Source of the DNA: Owenia fusiformis
Taxonomy: Eukaryota; Annelida; Polychaeta; Sabellida; Oweniidae
NCBI GenBank assembly: GCA_903813345.2
Contig: CAIIXF020000009.1
Location: forward strand, 34,713,759 to 34,777,758
Direction of reading: 5' to 3'
DNA: 64,000 nt
This document shows positions 1 to 11,140 of the stretch, piece by piece. Made by a program: the position numbers and the translations under genes. The notes beneath the pieces were generated by a model that was not told where the DNA came from, did not search any database, and saw only the letters and a program-made list of their open reading frames with translations. Every line of letters starts with the position of its first letter. Within the stretch, counting starts at the first letter, position 1.

Positions 1-288
1 GACAGAGTGGAGAGGTTAAGCTAACGATGTTTTTCACAACGTAACCGTGAACGCAAAGTACAAAAATTAACAAAGGAATGTATCGAGCGCTCATAGTTTT
101 ATGCGCGCTTAGTCTACGTACTTTAGATACTCTTTCAGCTTCAGAGTTTCTGGTTTAGAACGTGTCTATTGAACACTATGCTGTCAATTTTGATTTCGAT
201 GCACAGTTGAATTCTTGCTGAACACGATGATGTATGTCATGCATGATTTAGCGCCAAAAATCTTACGAAACGAGCTCGTTTAAAATAT

Positions 289-2549
289 TGTAACAAATTT
301 TCAACTTTTCAAAATTTCATTTCTGGAGTCCAGTACCGTTTTCTAGTAGTTCAGACAGTTTAGACAGTAGGAAAGTGTTTCCCAGTCACAGTTGACAGCT
401 TATATACTTACATGTATGTATAGAACAATTTAGGTGTACTGGGAATCGTGTAAACTACTTTTTTCTGGGAGATTTATTTTGTTTTCGTTTGTGTACATTT
501 TCTCACCTCCTATTAGAGAGCTCTTTTGACCTACATTCAATTACTCGTTTTTCCTTGCAATTTCGCCATATTGAGAGCCAATGATGATTGGTTTTTGTTA
601 TAATTATTTAGTTTATATCTTAATCTAGCTAGTTAATTACAAGATATGTGTTCGTTTTGTGTTAAACAACGGAGATCGTGACTGCTAGGTGAAGCCAATT
701 ATTTGGCAAAAGTTATGTCATCATTGCATCATAGTTATTTATTCTGCACTAGTGTTGTCCTGCCTGGGATTCTAGTGACTGGCCAGGTATTGCATCAGCC
801 CATTAATCACTTGATAGGTTCGTGTGCAAAACCTAGTACATGTTACATACATGTCTGGGGTATAAATAGAGACGACCAGGTGACTCAGCAGGCACTTTCT
901 AGCTGGAACTGAGAGAGGAGAGACCCGCGTGCCTCCAGGGATTGGCGCCTGATGGACTTAGGCTAATTCTTCGAATATATCTGATGGACTTAGAAGATTT
1001 TCATCGCATATATTGAGGGACTTAAGGATTTTATCCTGATATACTTAGAGGATCTTAGGCAGATTCGACATACCCGTTGAGGGACTTAGAGGATTTTATC
1101 CTGATATACTTAGAGGATCTTAGGCAGATTCGACATACCCATTGAGGGACTTTGAGGATTTTACCTAGAGGTACTTCGAGGATCTTGGGCAGATTCAACA
1201 CACCTGTAGATGGACTTAGCAGATTTTTTTTAGGTTGATGCACTTAGAGGATATTACCTTGAGGGACTTAGCCAATATTCACCATAGTTGCCATAGTTGA
1301 TGCCCAGAGAAACATAAGGAATATTCACGCATATATTGAGGGACTTAGAATAGTCGCTAGTTTGATGAACTTTATATTTTGGTTGATGGACTTTAATATT
1401 ACCAGCTTGAGGGACTTAGAATATTCATAGCTGGCTAGAGGAACTTAGATTTTCTACATCTACAACTTGATGAAGTTAGAATATTACCAGCTTGAGGGAC
1501 TTAGAATATTCATCGCTGACTAGAGGAACTTTGTAGATTTCACACATCTATAACTTGATGGACTTAGAATATTCGTCAACTTGGTGGACTTAGAATATTC
1601 ATAGCTGGCTAGAGGAACTTAGTAGATTTCCTACATCTACAACTTGATGAAGTTAGAATATTACCAGCTTGAGGGACTTAGAATATTCATCGCTGGCTAG
1701 AGAGCCTTTGTAGATTTCACACATCCATAACTTGATGGACTTAGAATATTACCAGCTTGAGGGACTTAGAATATTCATCGCTGGTTAGAGGATTTTTGTA
1801 GATTTCACACATCTATAACTTGATGGACTTAGAATATTCATCAGCTTGAGGGACTTAGAATATTCATCGCTGATTAGAGGAACTTAGTAGATTTCCTACA
1901 TCTACAACTTGATGAAGTTAGAATATTACCAGCTTGAGGGACTTAGAATATTCATCGCTGGCTAGAGAGCCTTTGTAGATTTCACACATCCATAACTTGA
2001 TGGACTTAGAATATTACCAGCTTGAGGGACTTAGAATATTCATCGCTGGTTAGAGGATTTTTGTAGATTTCACACATCTATAACTTGATGGACTTAGAAT
2101 ATTTCCAGCTTGAGGGACTTAGAATATTCATCGCTGGTTAGAGGATTTTTGTAGATTTCACACATCTATAACTTGATAGACTTAGAATATTCACAACTCA
2201 TTTGGTGAACTTAGATTATATCTTCAACTTGGTGGACTTAGAATATGCTTCGCTCAGCTGATGAAAAACTATATTAGTGATGAACACTTTTATATATAGA
2301 TAAATATACAAGTATAATTGCATAAAGGACTTATAATTAGTACCTCTGAAACTGAAACTTAGTATTAGTATCAATTTATGTTGTATTATTTTGAGGCGGA
2401 TGAAGCCAGAATATATGTTGTTAATTTTATATTAAATATTGTGTCTCTTTATTCATGCGTACATTTAACGTGTACCAAGTATCCTACGAAGTAACCTGGT
2501 CTGGTTAATAACGACATCCACACTACCACAAATCAGGCCAGACGTTACA
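289..2549 (+). repeat. 5' LTR (2261 bp) with internal minisatellite
   Basis: It starts TGTAAC and ends GTTACA. A TATA box (TATAAATA, 861-868) suggests U3 is about 289-890. The remainder, roughly 960-2230, is a degenerate tandem array built on a GGACTTAGAATATTCA-like core in units of about 88 bp, so the repeats would lie in the transcribed R-U5 leader. It lacks one 88-bp unit that is present in the 3' LTR. The 69-codon ORF at 703-912 recurs in the other LTR and has no gene-like features. Confidence 0.93.
861..868 (+). promoter_or_regulatory. TATA box of the 5' LTR
   Basis: TATAAATA lies about 570 bp into the LTR, and the same box is in the 3' LTR at 6092-6099. Position and orientation fit a pol II promoter for the gag-protease transcript; the start site would lie near 890. 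Confidence 0.55.
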
Positions 2550-2550
2550 C

Positions 2551-2568
2551 TGGTGGCAGTGGTGGGAT
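2551..2568 (+). promoter_or_regulatory. Primer binding site, tRNA-Leu-like
   Basis: TGGTGGCAGTGGTGGGAT begins one base after the 5' LTR. Its complement ends in CCA and resembles the 3' end of animal tRNA-Leu (AAG/UAG type, as recalled). The tRNA assignment is from memory; the position and leading TGG are seen directly. Confidence 0.7.
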
Positions 2569-2613
2569 TGTGTGAATTTTGAGATACTATATTAGAAGAT
2601 ATACCATATAAAG

Positions 2614-5175
2614 ATGGAGCAAGAGCCGGATCTTCCACCTCCTCCAGTTGTGGAGGACATAACGGATAGGGATCCTGAGACAACCAAGTTTCTGAAGACA
2701 GACAGTATTGAACAAGATAACCTCAGAGCGGGTGATGATACTATACCAATTAAAAGAGAAGAAGTGAGACAACATGAGTCCCCTGAGATGTTTACATCAA
2801 GTACAGGAGCAAGGATGAAAAGTAAAAAGGGGGAAGCTGAGGACATTGGTTCCCCTAGTCTTTGGAGTATAGGGTATAATTATTTTACAGAGAGAGAGTT
2901 AGAAAATACCCAACCTCCCATCAGTAGGGATGTAGGAAACCCCCGGAGACGGGGAAGATCACCCTTAACCCCTACCTTAACAGACAGACAATTAACAAGA
3001 CAAGACTTGAGCATTGTTGAGGAGAATGTTGAGGCAAAGATGTCAACTATGAATGACACTATAGTTTCTATGGGAATACAGATACAGAAATTAGCTGAGA
3101 CTCAACAGAGATGCATGACGCAAGTGGTAGAGACCCAGAAGAGCCTCATGATAGGACTGACTGAGTCTCAGAAAACCCAGATCCATAATTTAAATCTGAT
3201 TGCAGAACAGGTTGAAAAGGGCAGAAGTTATCTAGAGAAGCAATTAAAAGAAGTGAAGGATCGGGTGAAGGATTTCGAACAGACTATGGAACACTCAATT
3301 GTGGAAAAACTACAAAGCAGTAGTGATGGTGGTGTAGGAGAGAAACAAGCTGATTTCAGAGGTGCTCAAAACTTTTCTCAGTATCCTGGCCAGCAAATGA
3401 AGAATACTGAAGACCTACAGGAAGAGTTGATTCCTAGTCTGAGGAGAATTGATACCACAGAAAAAGCGGAGAGCACGATTGATTCAAATCTCTCCTCTGA
3501 ACTTATAAAGATGTGTTCCAAATTATGTGACAAAATTTCAAAGGAAACTACAGAGAAATCGAGTAAAAGTAGGATTAAACCGGATGTATACAATGGGACT
3601 ACACCATGGCAGGACTATAGAGCCTACTTTGAAATTTGTGCTGAGGCAAATAATTGGACGGAAGAAGACAAGAGACGATTTCTGGCCACAAGCCTTCGTG
3701 GCCCTGCCCAGCAAATGGTTCTAGAGATGGGCCAAGATTATAGCTATGAACAACTTCTGCTTGCTTTAGAAAAACGCTTTGGTCCTGGGGGCAAGGCCGA
3801 AGTTTATGAGGCTGAGCTAGTAGGTCGAATTCGTATGCCCAAGGAAACCTTGCAAAGTTTAGGCCAAGATATAAGAAGGCTTACATCCTTGGCTTACCCA
3901 GAAATGAGTCGAGCAGCACAAGATCGGCTGGCCAGACGTAGCTTCGAACAGGCTATACTTGAGGAGGATATAAGACGGGCTATACATGCTAAGGAATGCA
4001 ACACACTTGACAAGGCTATTGAAGTAGCCCTTAAAGAGGAATCTTACCTTGAATCTGAGAGAATGAGGAAAGGTCAAAAACCGAAATTCAGCCGAATAAG
4101 TGCCCTTGAGGATAAAGACGATGAACTGAGAAAGCTTGTCAAACTAGTAGAAGAAATGAAAATTGACACGCAAAAAAGTATACAAGCAGGGTGTAGCCGA
4201 AACTTAGAAAAAATGATAGAGTTGCTGGCCAAACCAAATAAGACTGAACCTGAGTCCACTGGTCAACCTGTCAGGAAATTGAAGTGTTTTTATTGTAATA
4301 AGGTTGGTCATAAAATAGCAGAGTGCTACTCAAGAAAACATGTAGAAGAGCAGGCTAAAGAAGTCGAAGGGAGTTCTAGCCAAGTAGCAACTGTGCAATT
4401 CCAATCATTACAGGGGAAAACTGTAAAGTCCTTTAAAAACACTCAGAAGATAGTGGCCCATGGAAGAGTATGTGACACCGATGTTGCATTCTTGGTGGAC
4501 TCTGGGGCAGTTAGCACTATCCTCAGTTCAGAGGTTTACCGAAAGATGCCTGAACACAAAAGACCCAAGATGGAGCCACCAAAGAAGGTCATTGTACAAG
4601 CTGGTGGAGAAGCATTAGGTGTAAAAGGCGTTATACAAATAGGTGTCAGTATTGATGATCATGAAGAAACTTTAACTGTAGTGGTGGCTGACATTCAGTT
4701 CGATGGGATTTTGGGTACAGATTACTTGGCAGCTTCTAGAGCCATATTAGACTATGGTCGGTGTACAATGACTATGGGACCAAGAAATTCCAAAGTTGCT
4801 CAAGAACAAGATCTTGATGTCAAAATGTCAACTGACCAACACAGAAAAATCGAGGACAGGAGGTTTGCTGGACCAGAACCTACAAGAGAGGTGTCACAAC
4901 CACAACGATCACCTAAGAGAGTGACCTTGGACAAAGCAGATAGTTCCCAGTTTAGAGGACAGAGAGATACCAGGGGCAAGGTATTGTGCAAAGATGCCAG
5001 TGACAGAGATGGTTACGACAATAATCCTTCCAGTAATGTGTGCATAACCAGTTCTTGTCCAGTTAAAGTGCCACGAGCAAGAGTTTACAGGGGAAGGTAC
5101 CACAGGACTCGACAAAGAAGTGATACGGATAGTGATTGGCGAAACTATCATTATTCTCCGAACATGAAACACTAG
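2614..5175 (+). CDS. Gag-protease polyprotein of LTR element (853 aa)
   Basis: This is an intact ORF of a non-autonomous LTR retrotransposon. The N-terminal ~330 residues are polar with a coiled-coil-rich stretch. Residues ~325-490 resemble Ty3/gypsy gag capsid, including a TPWQDYRAYFE segment. A CCHC zinc knuckle (CFYCNKVGHKIAEC) is at ~558-571. A retropepsin-like active site (LVDSGAVSTIL) lies at ~626-636, with the partner ILGTDYL near 700. The last ~140 residues are basic, hydrophilic and unassigned. Expected role: assembly of RNA particles and self-cleavage. The stop is followed by only 344 bp before the 3' LTR, with no pol in any frame. The ATG at 2614 is the first in-frame ATG after the primer binding site. 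Confidence 0.9.
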   Translation: MEQEPDLPPPPVVEDITDRDPETTKFLKTDSIEQDNLRAGDDTIPIKREEVRQHESPEMFTSSTGARMKSKKGEAEDIGSPSLWSIGYNYFTERELENTQPPISRDVGNPRRRGRSPLTPTLTDRQLTRQDLSIVEENVEAKMSTMNDTIVSMGIQIQKLAETQQRCMTQVVETQKSLMIGLTESQKTQIHNLNLIAEQVEKGRSYLEKQLKEVKDRVKDFEQTMEHSIVEKLQSSSDGGVGEKQADFRGAQNFSQYPGQQMKNTEDLQEELIPSLRRIDTTEKAESTIDSNLSSELIKMCSKLCDKISKETTEKSSKSRIKPDVYNGTTPWQDYRAYFEICAEANNWTEEDKRRFLATSLRGPAQQMVLEMGQDYSYEQLLLALEKRFGPGGKAEVYEAELVGRIRMPKETLQSLGQDIRRLTSLAYPEMSRAAQDRLARRSFEQAILEEDIRRAIHAKECNTLDKAIEVALKEESYLESERMRKGQKPKFSRISALEDKDDELRKLVKLVEEMKIDTQKSIQAGCSRNLEKMIELLAKPNKTEPESTGQPVRKLKCFYCNKVGHKIAECYSRKHVEEQAKEVEGSSSQVATVQFQSLQGKTVKSFKNTQKIVAHGRVCDTDVAFLVDSGAVSTILSSEVYRKMPEHKRPKMEPPKKVIVQAGGEALGVKGVIQIGVSIDDHEETLTVVVADIQFDGILGTDYLAASRAILDYGRCTMTMGPRNSKVAQEQDLDVKMSTDQHRKIEDRRFAGPEPTREVSQPQRSPKRVTLDKADSSQFRGQRDTRGKVLCKDASDRDGYDNNPSSNVCITSSCPVKVPRARVYRGRYHRTRQRSDTDSDWRNYHYSPNMKH

Positions 5176-5507
5176 CTTGAGTGCAGAGCCTGGGTTACTT
5201 ATTTCCTGCAAGGACATTTAGCCTAAGTATAATTTTGTAATACTTAGTAGAGATCACGATACTTAGTTAAGGTAGTAACTTAAGGAAAGCTACTTTTGTA
5301 ATGGATGTTATCAGATACATAGTTAGTAAGTTACTTGTGTTAAGGTTTGCGATAAACCAGATTTAGACAACTTTAATTGTACATTACCTAAGCAGCTAGT
5401 TAACCCTGGGGTTTATACACATTTTGTAAGTTTGTGTTATAGCTAGTTAGGAAAAATTTGTTATCTTTTGTGTACTTAGGCTTGGTGTTGTTAACACCAA
5501 AATTATT

Positions 5508-5519
5508 GGATGGGAGGAG
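5508..5519 (+). promoter_or_regulatory. Polypurine tract
   Basis: The purine-rich run GGATGGGAGGAG (one T) directly abuts the TGTAAC start of the 3' LTR, the expected place for plus-strand priming during reverse transcription. Confidence 0.7.
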
Positions 5520-7868
5520 TGTAACAAATTTTCAACTTTTCAAAATTTCATTTCTGGAGTCCAGTACCGTTTTCTAGTAGTTCAGACAGTTTAGACAGTA
5601 GGAAAGTGTTTCCCAGTCACAGTTGACAGCTTATATACTTACATGTATGTATAGAACAATTTAGGTGTACTGGGAATCGTGTAAACTACTTTTTTCTGGG
5701 AGATTTATTTTGTTTTCGTTTGTGTACATTTTCTCACCTCCTATTAGAGAGCTCTTTTGACCTACATTCAATTACTCGTTTTTCCTTGCAATTTCGCCAT
5801 ATTGAGAGCCAATGATGATTGGTTTTTGTTATAATTATTTAGTTTATATCTTAATCTAGCTAGTTAATTACAAGATATGTGTTCGTTTTGTGTTAAACAA
5901 CGGAGATCGTGACTGCTAGGTGAAGCCAATTATTTGGCAAAAGTTATGTCATCATTGCATCATAGTTATTTATTCTGCACTAGTGTTGTCCTGCCTGGGA
6001 TTCTAGTGACTGGCCAGGTATTGCATCAGCCCATTAATCACTTGATAGGTTCGTGTGCAAAACCTAGTACATGTTACATACATGTCTGGGGTATAAATAG
6101 AGACGACCAGGTGACTCAGCAGGCACTTTCTAGCTGGAACTGAGAGAGGAGAGACCCGCGTGCCTCCAGGGATTGGCGCCTGATGGACTTAGGCTAATTC
6201 TTCGAATATATCTGATGGACTTAGAAGATTTTCATCGCATATATTGAGGGACTTAAGGATTTTATCCTGATATACTTAGAGGATCTTAGGCAGATTCGAC
6301 ATACCCGTTGAGGGACTTAGAGGATTTTATCCTGATATACTTAGAGGATCTTAGGCAGATTCGACATACCCATTGAGGGACTTTGAGGATTTTACCTAGA
6401 GGTACTTCGAGGATCTTGGGCAGATTCAACACACCTGTAGATGGACTTAGCAGATTTTTTTTAGGTTGATGCACTTAGAGGATATTACCTTGAGGGACTT
6501 AGCCAATATTCACCATAGTTGCCATAGTTGATGCCCAGAGAAACATAAGGAATATTCACGCATATATTGAGGGACTTAGAATAGTCGCTAGTTTGATGAA
6601 CTTTATATTTTGGTTGATGGACTTTAATATTACCAGCTTGAGGGACTTAGAATATTCATAGCTGGCTAGAGGAACTTAGATTTTCTACATCTACAACTTG
6701 ATGAAGTTAGAATATTACCAGCTTGAGGGACTTAGAATATTCATCGCTGACTAGAGGAACTTTGTAGATTTCACACATCTATAACTTGATGGACTTAGAA
6801 TATTCGTCAACTTGGTGGACTTAGAATATTCATAGCTGGCTAGAGGAACTTAGTAGATTTCCTACATCTACAACTTGATGAAGTTAGAATATTACCAGCT
6901 TGAGGGACTTAGAATATTCATCGCTGGCTAGAGAGCCTTTGTAGATTTCACACATCCATAACTTGATGGACTTAGAATATTACCAGCTTGAGGGACTTAG
7001 AATATTCATCGCTGGTTAGAGGATTTTTGTAGATTTCACACATCTATAACTTGATGGACTTTGAATATTACCAGCTTGAGGGACTTAGAATATTCATCGC
7101 TGGTTAGAGGATTTTTGTAGATTTCACACATCTATAACTTGATGGACTTAGAATATTCATCAGCTTGAGGGACTTAGAATATTCATCGCTGATTAGAGGA
7201 ACTTAGTAGATTTCCTACATCTACAACTTGATGAAGTTAGAATATTACCAGCTTGAGGGACTTAGAATATTCATCGCTGGCTAGAGAGCCTTTGTAGATT
7301 TCACACATCCATAACTTGATGGACTTAGAATATTACCAGCTTGAGGGACTTAGAATATTCATCGCTGGTTAGAGGATTTTTGTAGATTTCACACATCTAT
7401 AACTTGATGGACTTAGAATATTTCCAGCTTGAGGGACTTAGAATATTCATCGCTGGTTAGAGGATTTTTGTAGATTTCACACATCTATAACTTGATAGAC
7501 TTAGAATATTCACAACTCATTTGGTGAACTTAGATTATATCTTCAACTTGGTGGACTTAGAATATGCTTCGCTCAGCTGATGAAAAACTATATTAGTGAT
7601 GAACACTTTTATATATAGATAAATATACAAGTATAATTGCATAAAGGACTTATAATTAGTACCTCTGAAACTGAAACTTAGTATTAGTATCAATTTATGT
7701 TGTATTATTTTGAGGCGGATGAAGCCAGAATATATGTTGTTAATTTTATATTAAATATTGTGTCTCTTTATTCATGCGTACATTTAACGTGTACCAAGTA
7801 TCCTACGAAGTAACCTGGTCTGGTTAATAACGACATCCACACTACCACAAATCAGGCCAGACGTTACA
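5520..7868 (+). repeat. 3' LTR (2349 bp)
   Basis: It is a near-identical direct copy of 289-2549, offset 5231 bp at the left end and 5319 bp at the right. The 88-bp difference is one extra minisatellite unit near 7020-7130. It ends GTTACA and is followed by ATAT. Confidence 0.93.
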
Positions 7869-8259
7869 ATATGTATTAGAAAACCAGCTATAAAACCGCA
7901 TCAATGACATACTATAGAATCATTACACGCTATGGTGTAGTCTAAACAAACACTGGATTTGAACGGCTATTTATATTAGAAGGCTACATGAATTTGTATA
8001 TGGTCGAGTGATACGTACAGGTTCAGTTTCGATTATATATGCAAAGCTTAACCTCTCCACTGTCGCCCTCTGAGCGTGAAGCGGGCTTTGGGTATCACCC
8101 TGGGTGATTCGCCTTTTGCCATTGATGATCGTTCCTCTCTCCTCGCGGGAGTTGGAGGAGGATGACACATTCTGAGTGGTTTCTTCTAATCATTAGCAAA
8201 TACCAATCAAAATCACACGGGCATAAACATATTGGTCGAGACTTGAGATTATGTATGCA

Positions 8260-8540
8260 GTGTCATTCAAAATTGAAACTTCTGATTGGGTTCGAAGCCG
8301 AGGAATTCACGTGAATTCACGTGATTTTTCACGAAGAAGGGGCGGAGTTTAAGCGAGGTTCATCGAGACTTCTTCGTGTCAATCGTGTCATTCAAAATTG
8401 AAACTGGGTCCACTTCTGATTGGGTTTGAAGCCGAGTTGTCCGGATATGACCGAGCAAAAGCCGGAATTCACGTGATTTTTCACGAAGAATGGGCGGAGT
8501 TTAAGCGAGATTCATCGAGACTTCTTCGTGTCAATCTGTT
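8260..8540 (+). repeat. Imperfect direct duplication of about 130 bp
   Basis: The segment starting TGTCATTCAAAATTGAAACT at 8260 recurs from 8387. Both copies share the order: TTCTGATTGGGTT, an AATTCACGTGA palindrome, a TTTTTCACGAAGAA hairpin and a CATCGAGACTTCTTCGTGTC end. The first copy has the CACGTG core twice. No coding signal is seen. Confidence 0.75.
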
Positions 8541-8663
8541 TATTAATAAAATGATTGTTTATAATCACCCCTTTAATGACTTGGAATTAAATATAAATCA
8601 TTACAACTTACTTTTCCTGCCCCAAACTAGTAGGAATTCATTGATTTGACATAACGAGGCCTC

Positions 8664-8765
8664 ATCACGCGCTCGTCGCAAGATTTGCGTCTGCGTTGCG
8701 CTTGCGAATCGACAATTTTCGCAAGCGCAACTCCCGAGTTGCGTCTTATCACGCGCTCGTCGCAA
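8664..8765. repeat. GC-rich block with direct repeat and hairpin
   Basis: An 18-bp direct repeat (ATCACGCGCTCGTCGCAA) is at 8664-8681 and 8748-8765. Between them is a hairpin with 14-bp arms (GTTGCGCTTGCGAA, 8695-8708 and 8718-8731). The block is GC-rich compared with its surroundings and is probably a fragment of a repetitive element. Confidence 0.65.
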
Positions 8766-9109
8766 CGCAGATCGCACCTTATAGAGGTAGTTAACCACAT
8801 GCGATCGCAAAAATGTAGAATTCCAACTAATATATAAATTGGCGAGGAAATCATAGGCCTATTAACAAAATACAATGTCCGTGTCACAGAACTTTTTTGA
8901 TGCCCATGGACTCACCGGACCTTATTCAAATACTTATCTCGAGTTGAGTTTTACTTTTAAATATAGAAAGTGTAACGATATCACACATAATCACTGATCT
9001 TAAAGTTCAATCTTCATGGGATTTATTTCTAAGTATTTTATTCTTGTACATCATTCAGTCATTTCATGAATCTCGCGATCGGGAACACATTAATACTTGA
9101 ATATCAGTA

Positions 9110-9425
9110 CACATTCTCACCCGAGTGCACCCTGGTCATCACATACTCTAATCCGAGTGCACCCTCGTCAAAGCTTACACACTCTCACCCTAGTGCACTA
9201 TCGTCAGACACTTTCACCCGAGAGTGCACCCTAGTCAGTACACACTTTCATTCACTCTCATCGTATTTGAGTGTGCTATCACGAGGGTGCCCTGGTTTTT
9301 TAGAGTGTACTTACAACGGTGCACTCGTCTGGTGAAACTATTTACTGTCGAGGGTGCACCCGGGTCGCAGGTTAGAGTATGTATGACGTGGTTTCACACG
9401 GGTGAGAGAGTGTACTGAAAAGGAT
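9110..9425. repeat. Degenerate minisatellite in inverted halves
   Basis: Motifs such as CACCCGAGTGCACCCT recur four or more times on the plus strand at 9118-9240. From about 9265 to 9425 the same motif appears as its complement (GAGGGTGCACCCGGG, GGTGCACTCGT). The block is an inverted arrangement of a roughly 30-45 bp repeat. The short ORFs across it are by-products of the repeat. Confidence 0.6.
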
Positions 9426-10357
9426 GCACTCAGATGAAAGTCTGTACGTTTGGCAACCTTAGCTCCCCCATTGAAGTACGTGTTAATTGATGGAAACGTA
9501 GTTTGACTTTATTTCCAAGGCCTCCATATTTTCACCACCGCAATCTATATTTGTTTTGTTGAAGATGTTCTTATAAATACTATCAATATTGTACGACCAA
9601 GGCTGAGTTTAAAGATGGTAAAATAGTTGCTCGTAGGCAGGTTACATTTGATACTGATCAGCCAATATCTCAATATCTCTTCCTTCTGTTACGGAAAAAT
9701 AACGTGCAACAAAGGCCCATAATGTCATTACCAGCTGTTCCAAAATCCTTAACGAGAGTGCCCTGTGCATACTACATTCAGTTCACATGTCGGTCATAAA
9801 AAGCAACAGTATCAGTCGTTACTACACTTGAAAACCTGATCGATTGTCACTTGATTTACAACACTGACGGCAAACATCATAAAATCATAAATATCATAAG
9901 CAAATTGAGGAAGCTAAATTACTGAGTATTACAGGCACTTTTACTTACATTCTTACATCATGTAAGATGGAATTTCCTTTACGGAGCCAATGGAATTTGC
10001 ACAAAGTTTGGTGGGAGTTACATAAAGGGGGAACTCAGCTCAGAAGGCCAAATTGTGCGATTGAGCCAGTCGCATTTATACACGCAGTCGTATAGGTTAT
10101 GTAACGAGATTCTATGCTAGTAAGTATCATTAAATTATAATTTGGTGTGCCACCACCTAGGAGGGGTGACATAATTGTAACAGCCACCGTTTGTTTTAGA
10201 ACCAGAATTTTGCATCGGGATTCGGCGTTTGCAGTTTTAAGTGGTTACATTTTGGTAATTAATCTTGGTTAATTTTGTTGATGGACTAAGTATAACAAAT
10301 AATAAAGACCAAGTCAATCAGTCGTTTATTTGCTTTAAACAGTTTTTTGAATTTCAG
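9426..10357. other. Intergenic / probable upstream region of the CILP-like gene
   Basis: No coding exon or known repeat was recognised. A candidate splice acceptor (TGAATTTCAG, ending 10357) lies 11 bp before the start codon at 10369, so a 5' UTR exon may lie upstream; it cannot be placed from sequence alone. Confidence 0.4.
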
Positions 10358-10368
10358 CCTACCCAAAA

Positions 10369-11140
10369 ATGGCCTTCAATAACCGTGCGTTTGAGGGTGA
10401 CTCGTATGGTCCATCAGCTTATAAGAACAGTCATTTCCACCAGAATTATCCTCAAAGCGGAGTCGTAGGAGTGCATGATCCAGATTACTTGACAATGGTA
10501 CCTGCACCTCTACCATACGACAGACAAAATAATGCCGGTACAAAACAATGGGAGAGCAAAATTGGCAAACGAGGAAATAAAGTCGTCGATCATACATACG
10601 AAGAAATACCTGCAAATCAAAATCCCGCAATTTACCAGTCACGGTTCAGTGATACGTCATATCGGCGAGAGTCACAAGGTGATCGTCAACGCGGGTATGG
10701 TAACATCAGTCAGATGAGACAATTTGAAGTGCCTCCTCCCCCACCTTATCAAACTAAAACCTATGGAGATCCTTCTTTTGTTCAACTTCCTCATTCACCT
10801 TCTTCTGCTTCACTGCTCAGTCGTGTTAATCCCCGCTCAAGGAGTTGCAAAATAACAATGGTTGTATTGTTATGCCTTGCTTTATTGGTTGCTGGTGTTA
10901 TCATTGGTTTGTTTGTTTCTGGCGCTCTGAATCACATGTCAGACAATGAGGAGCATTCCACAACAATGAGGTCTTTAACAACAACGGCGCCTTCCACGGC
11001 TTCTTCAGAATTACCGGGGCCTTCTTCATCAGATTCAGGCCTTTCACCATCGACCTCGTCGCCCTCAGTATCAACTGTGACAATGACTACAGAGTCAACA
11101 AAAGATTCTTCAACTGAATCACCTCCAGGTTCGGGTGAAG
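10369..11140 (+). CDS. Exon 1 of the CILP-like gene: cytoplasmic tail, TM segment, stalk
   Basis: It starts at ATG in AAAAATGG and ends at donor GAAG|GTGAGA. It encodes 257 residues plus one base. The tail is hydrophilic and Tyr/Pro-rich, with VPPPPPY at 121-127, a PPxY-like site that could bind WW domains (inference). Basic residues flank the membrane segment on the inner side (RSRSCK, 156-161). The extracellular stalk is dense in S/T/P, likely O-glycosylated. The frame stays open to 11574, but that extension is intronic and runs into a TIR element. Confidence 0.85.

Larger units (their letters stand above)
289..7868 (+). mobile_element. Complete LTR retrotransposon with gag-protease only (non-autonomous)
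   Basis: The element has direct LTRs (289-2549 and 5520-7868) with perfect 6-bp inverted ends TGTAAC/GTTACA. It is flanked by ATAT (285-288 and 7869-7872), a probable 4-bp target duplication. A primer binding site lies one base after the 5' LTR and a purine tract ends at the 3' LTR. The internal region is only 2970 bp and holds one ORF (2614-5175) with gag, zinc knuckle and aspartic protease. It has no reverse transcriptase, RNase H or integrase. The ORF is intact and the LTRs are near-identical apart from one repeat unit, so insertion was recent. Movement would need pol proteins from a partner element. The design resembles the TR-GAG class described in plants. Confidence 0.92.
1..8063 (+). 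mobile_element. TIR DNA transposon copy A, split by a nested LTR retrotransposon
   Basis: Two pieces, 1-288 and 7869-8063, flank the LTR element and together resemble one DNA transposon. The left end (from base 3 on) and the right end (about 8046-8063) are inverted copies of a TGGAGAGGTTAAGCT motif. Both pieces match, in inverted orientation, the two ends of copy B at 55308-56777: 1-180 pairs with about 56620-56777, and 7915-8063 pairs with about 55308-55455. Copy A is shorter inside than copy B, so one has an internal deletion or the other an insertion. No transposase is visible. The right end begins CAGTGG when read inward, which would suit a hAT-type element, but no target duplication could be defined because the left end lies at the window edge. 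Confidence 0.6.

Noticed and set aside
703-912. 69-codon ORF, also at 5934-6143
   Set aside because: It lies in the LTR and is duplicated only because the LTR is; it crosses the TATA box and has no protein features.
8627-8887. Arg/Cys-rich small ORFs on the minus strand
   Set aside because: They arise from the GC-rich direct repeat and hairpin at 8664-8765.
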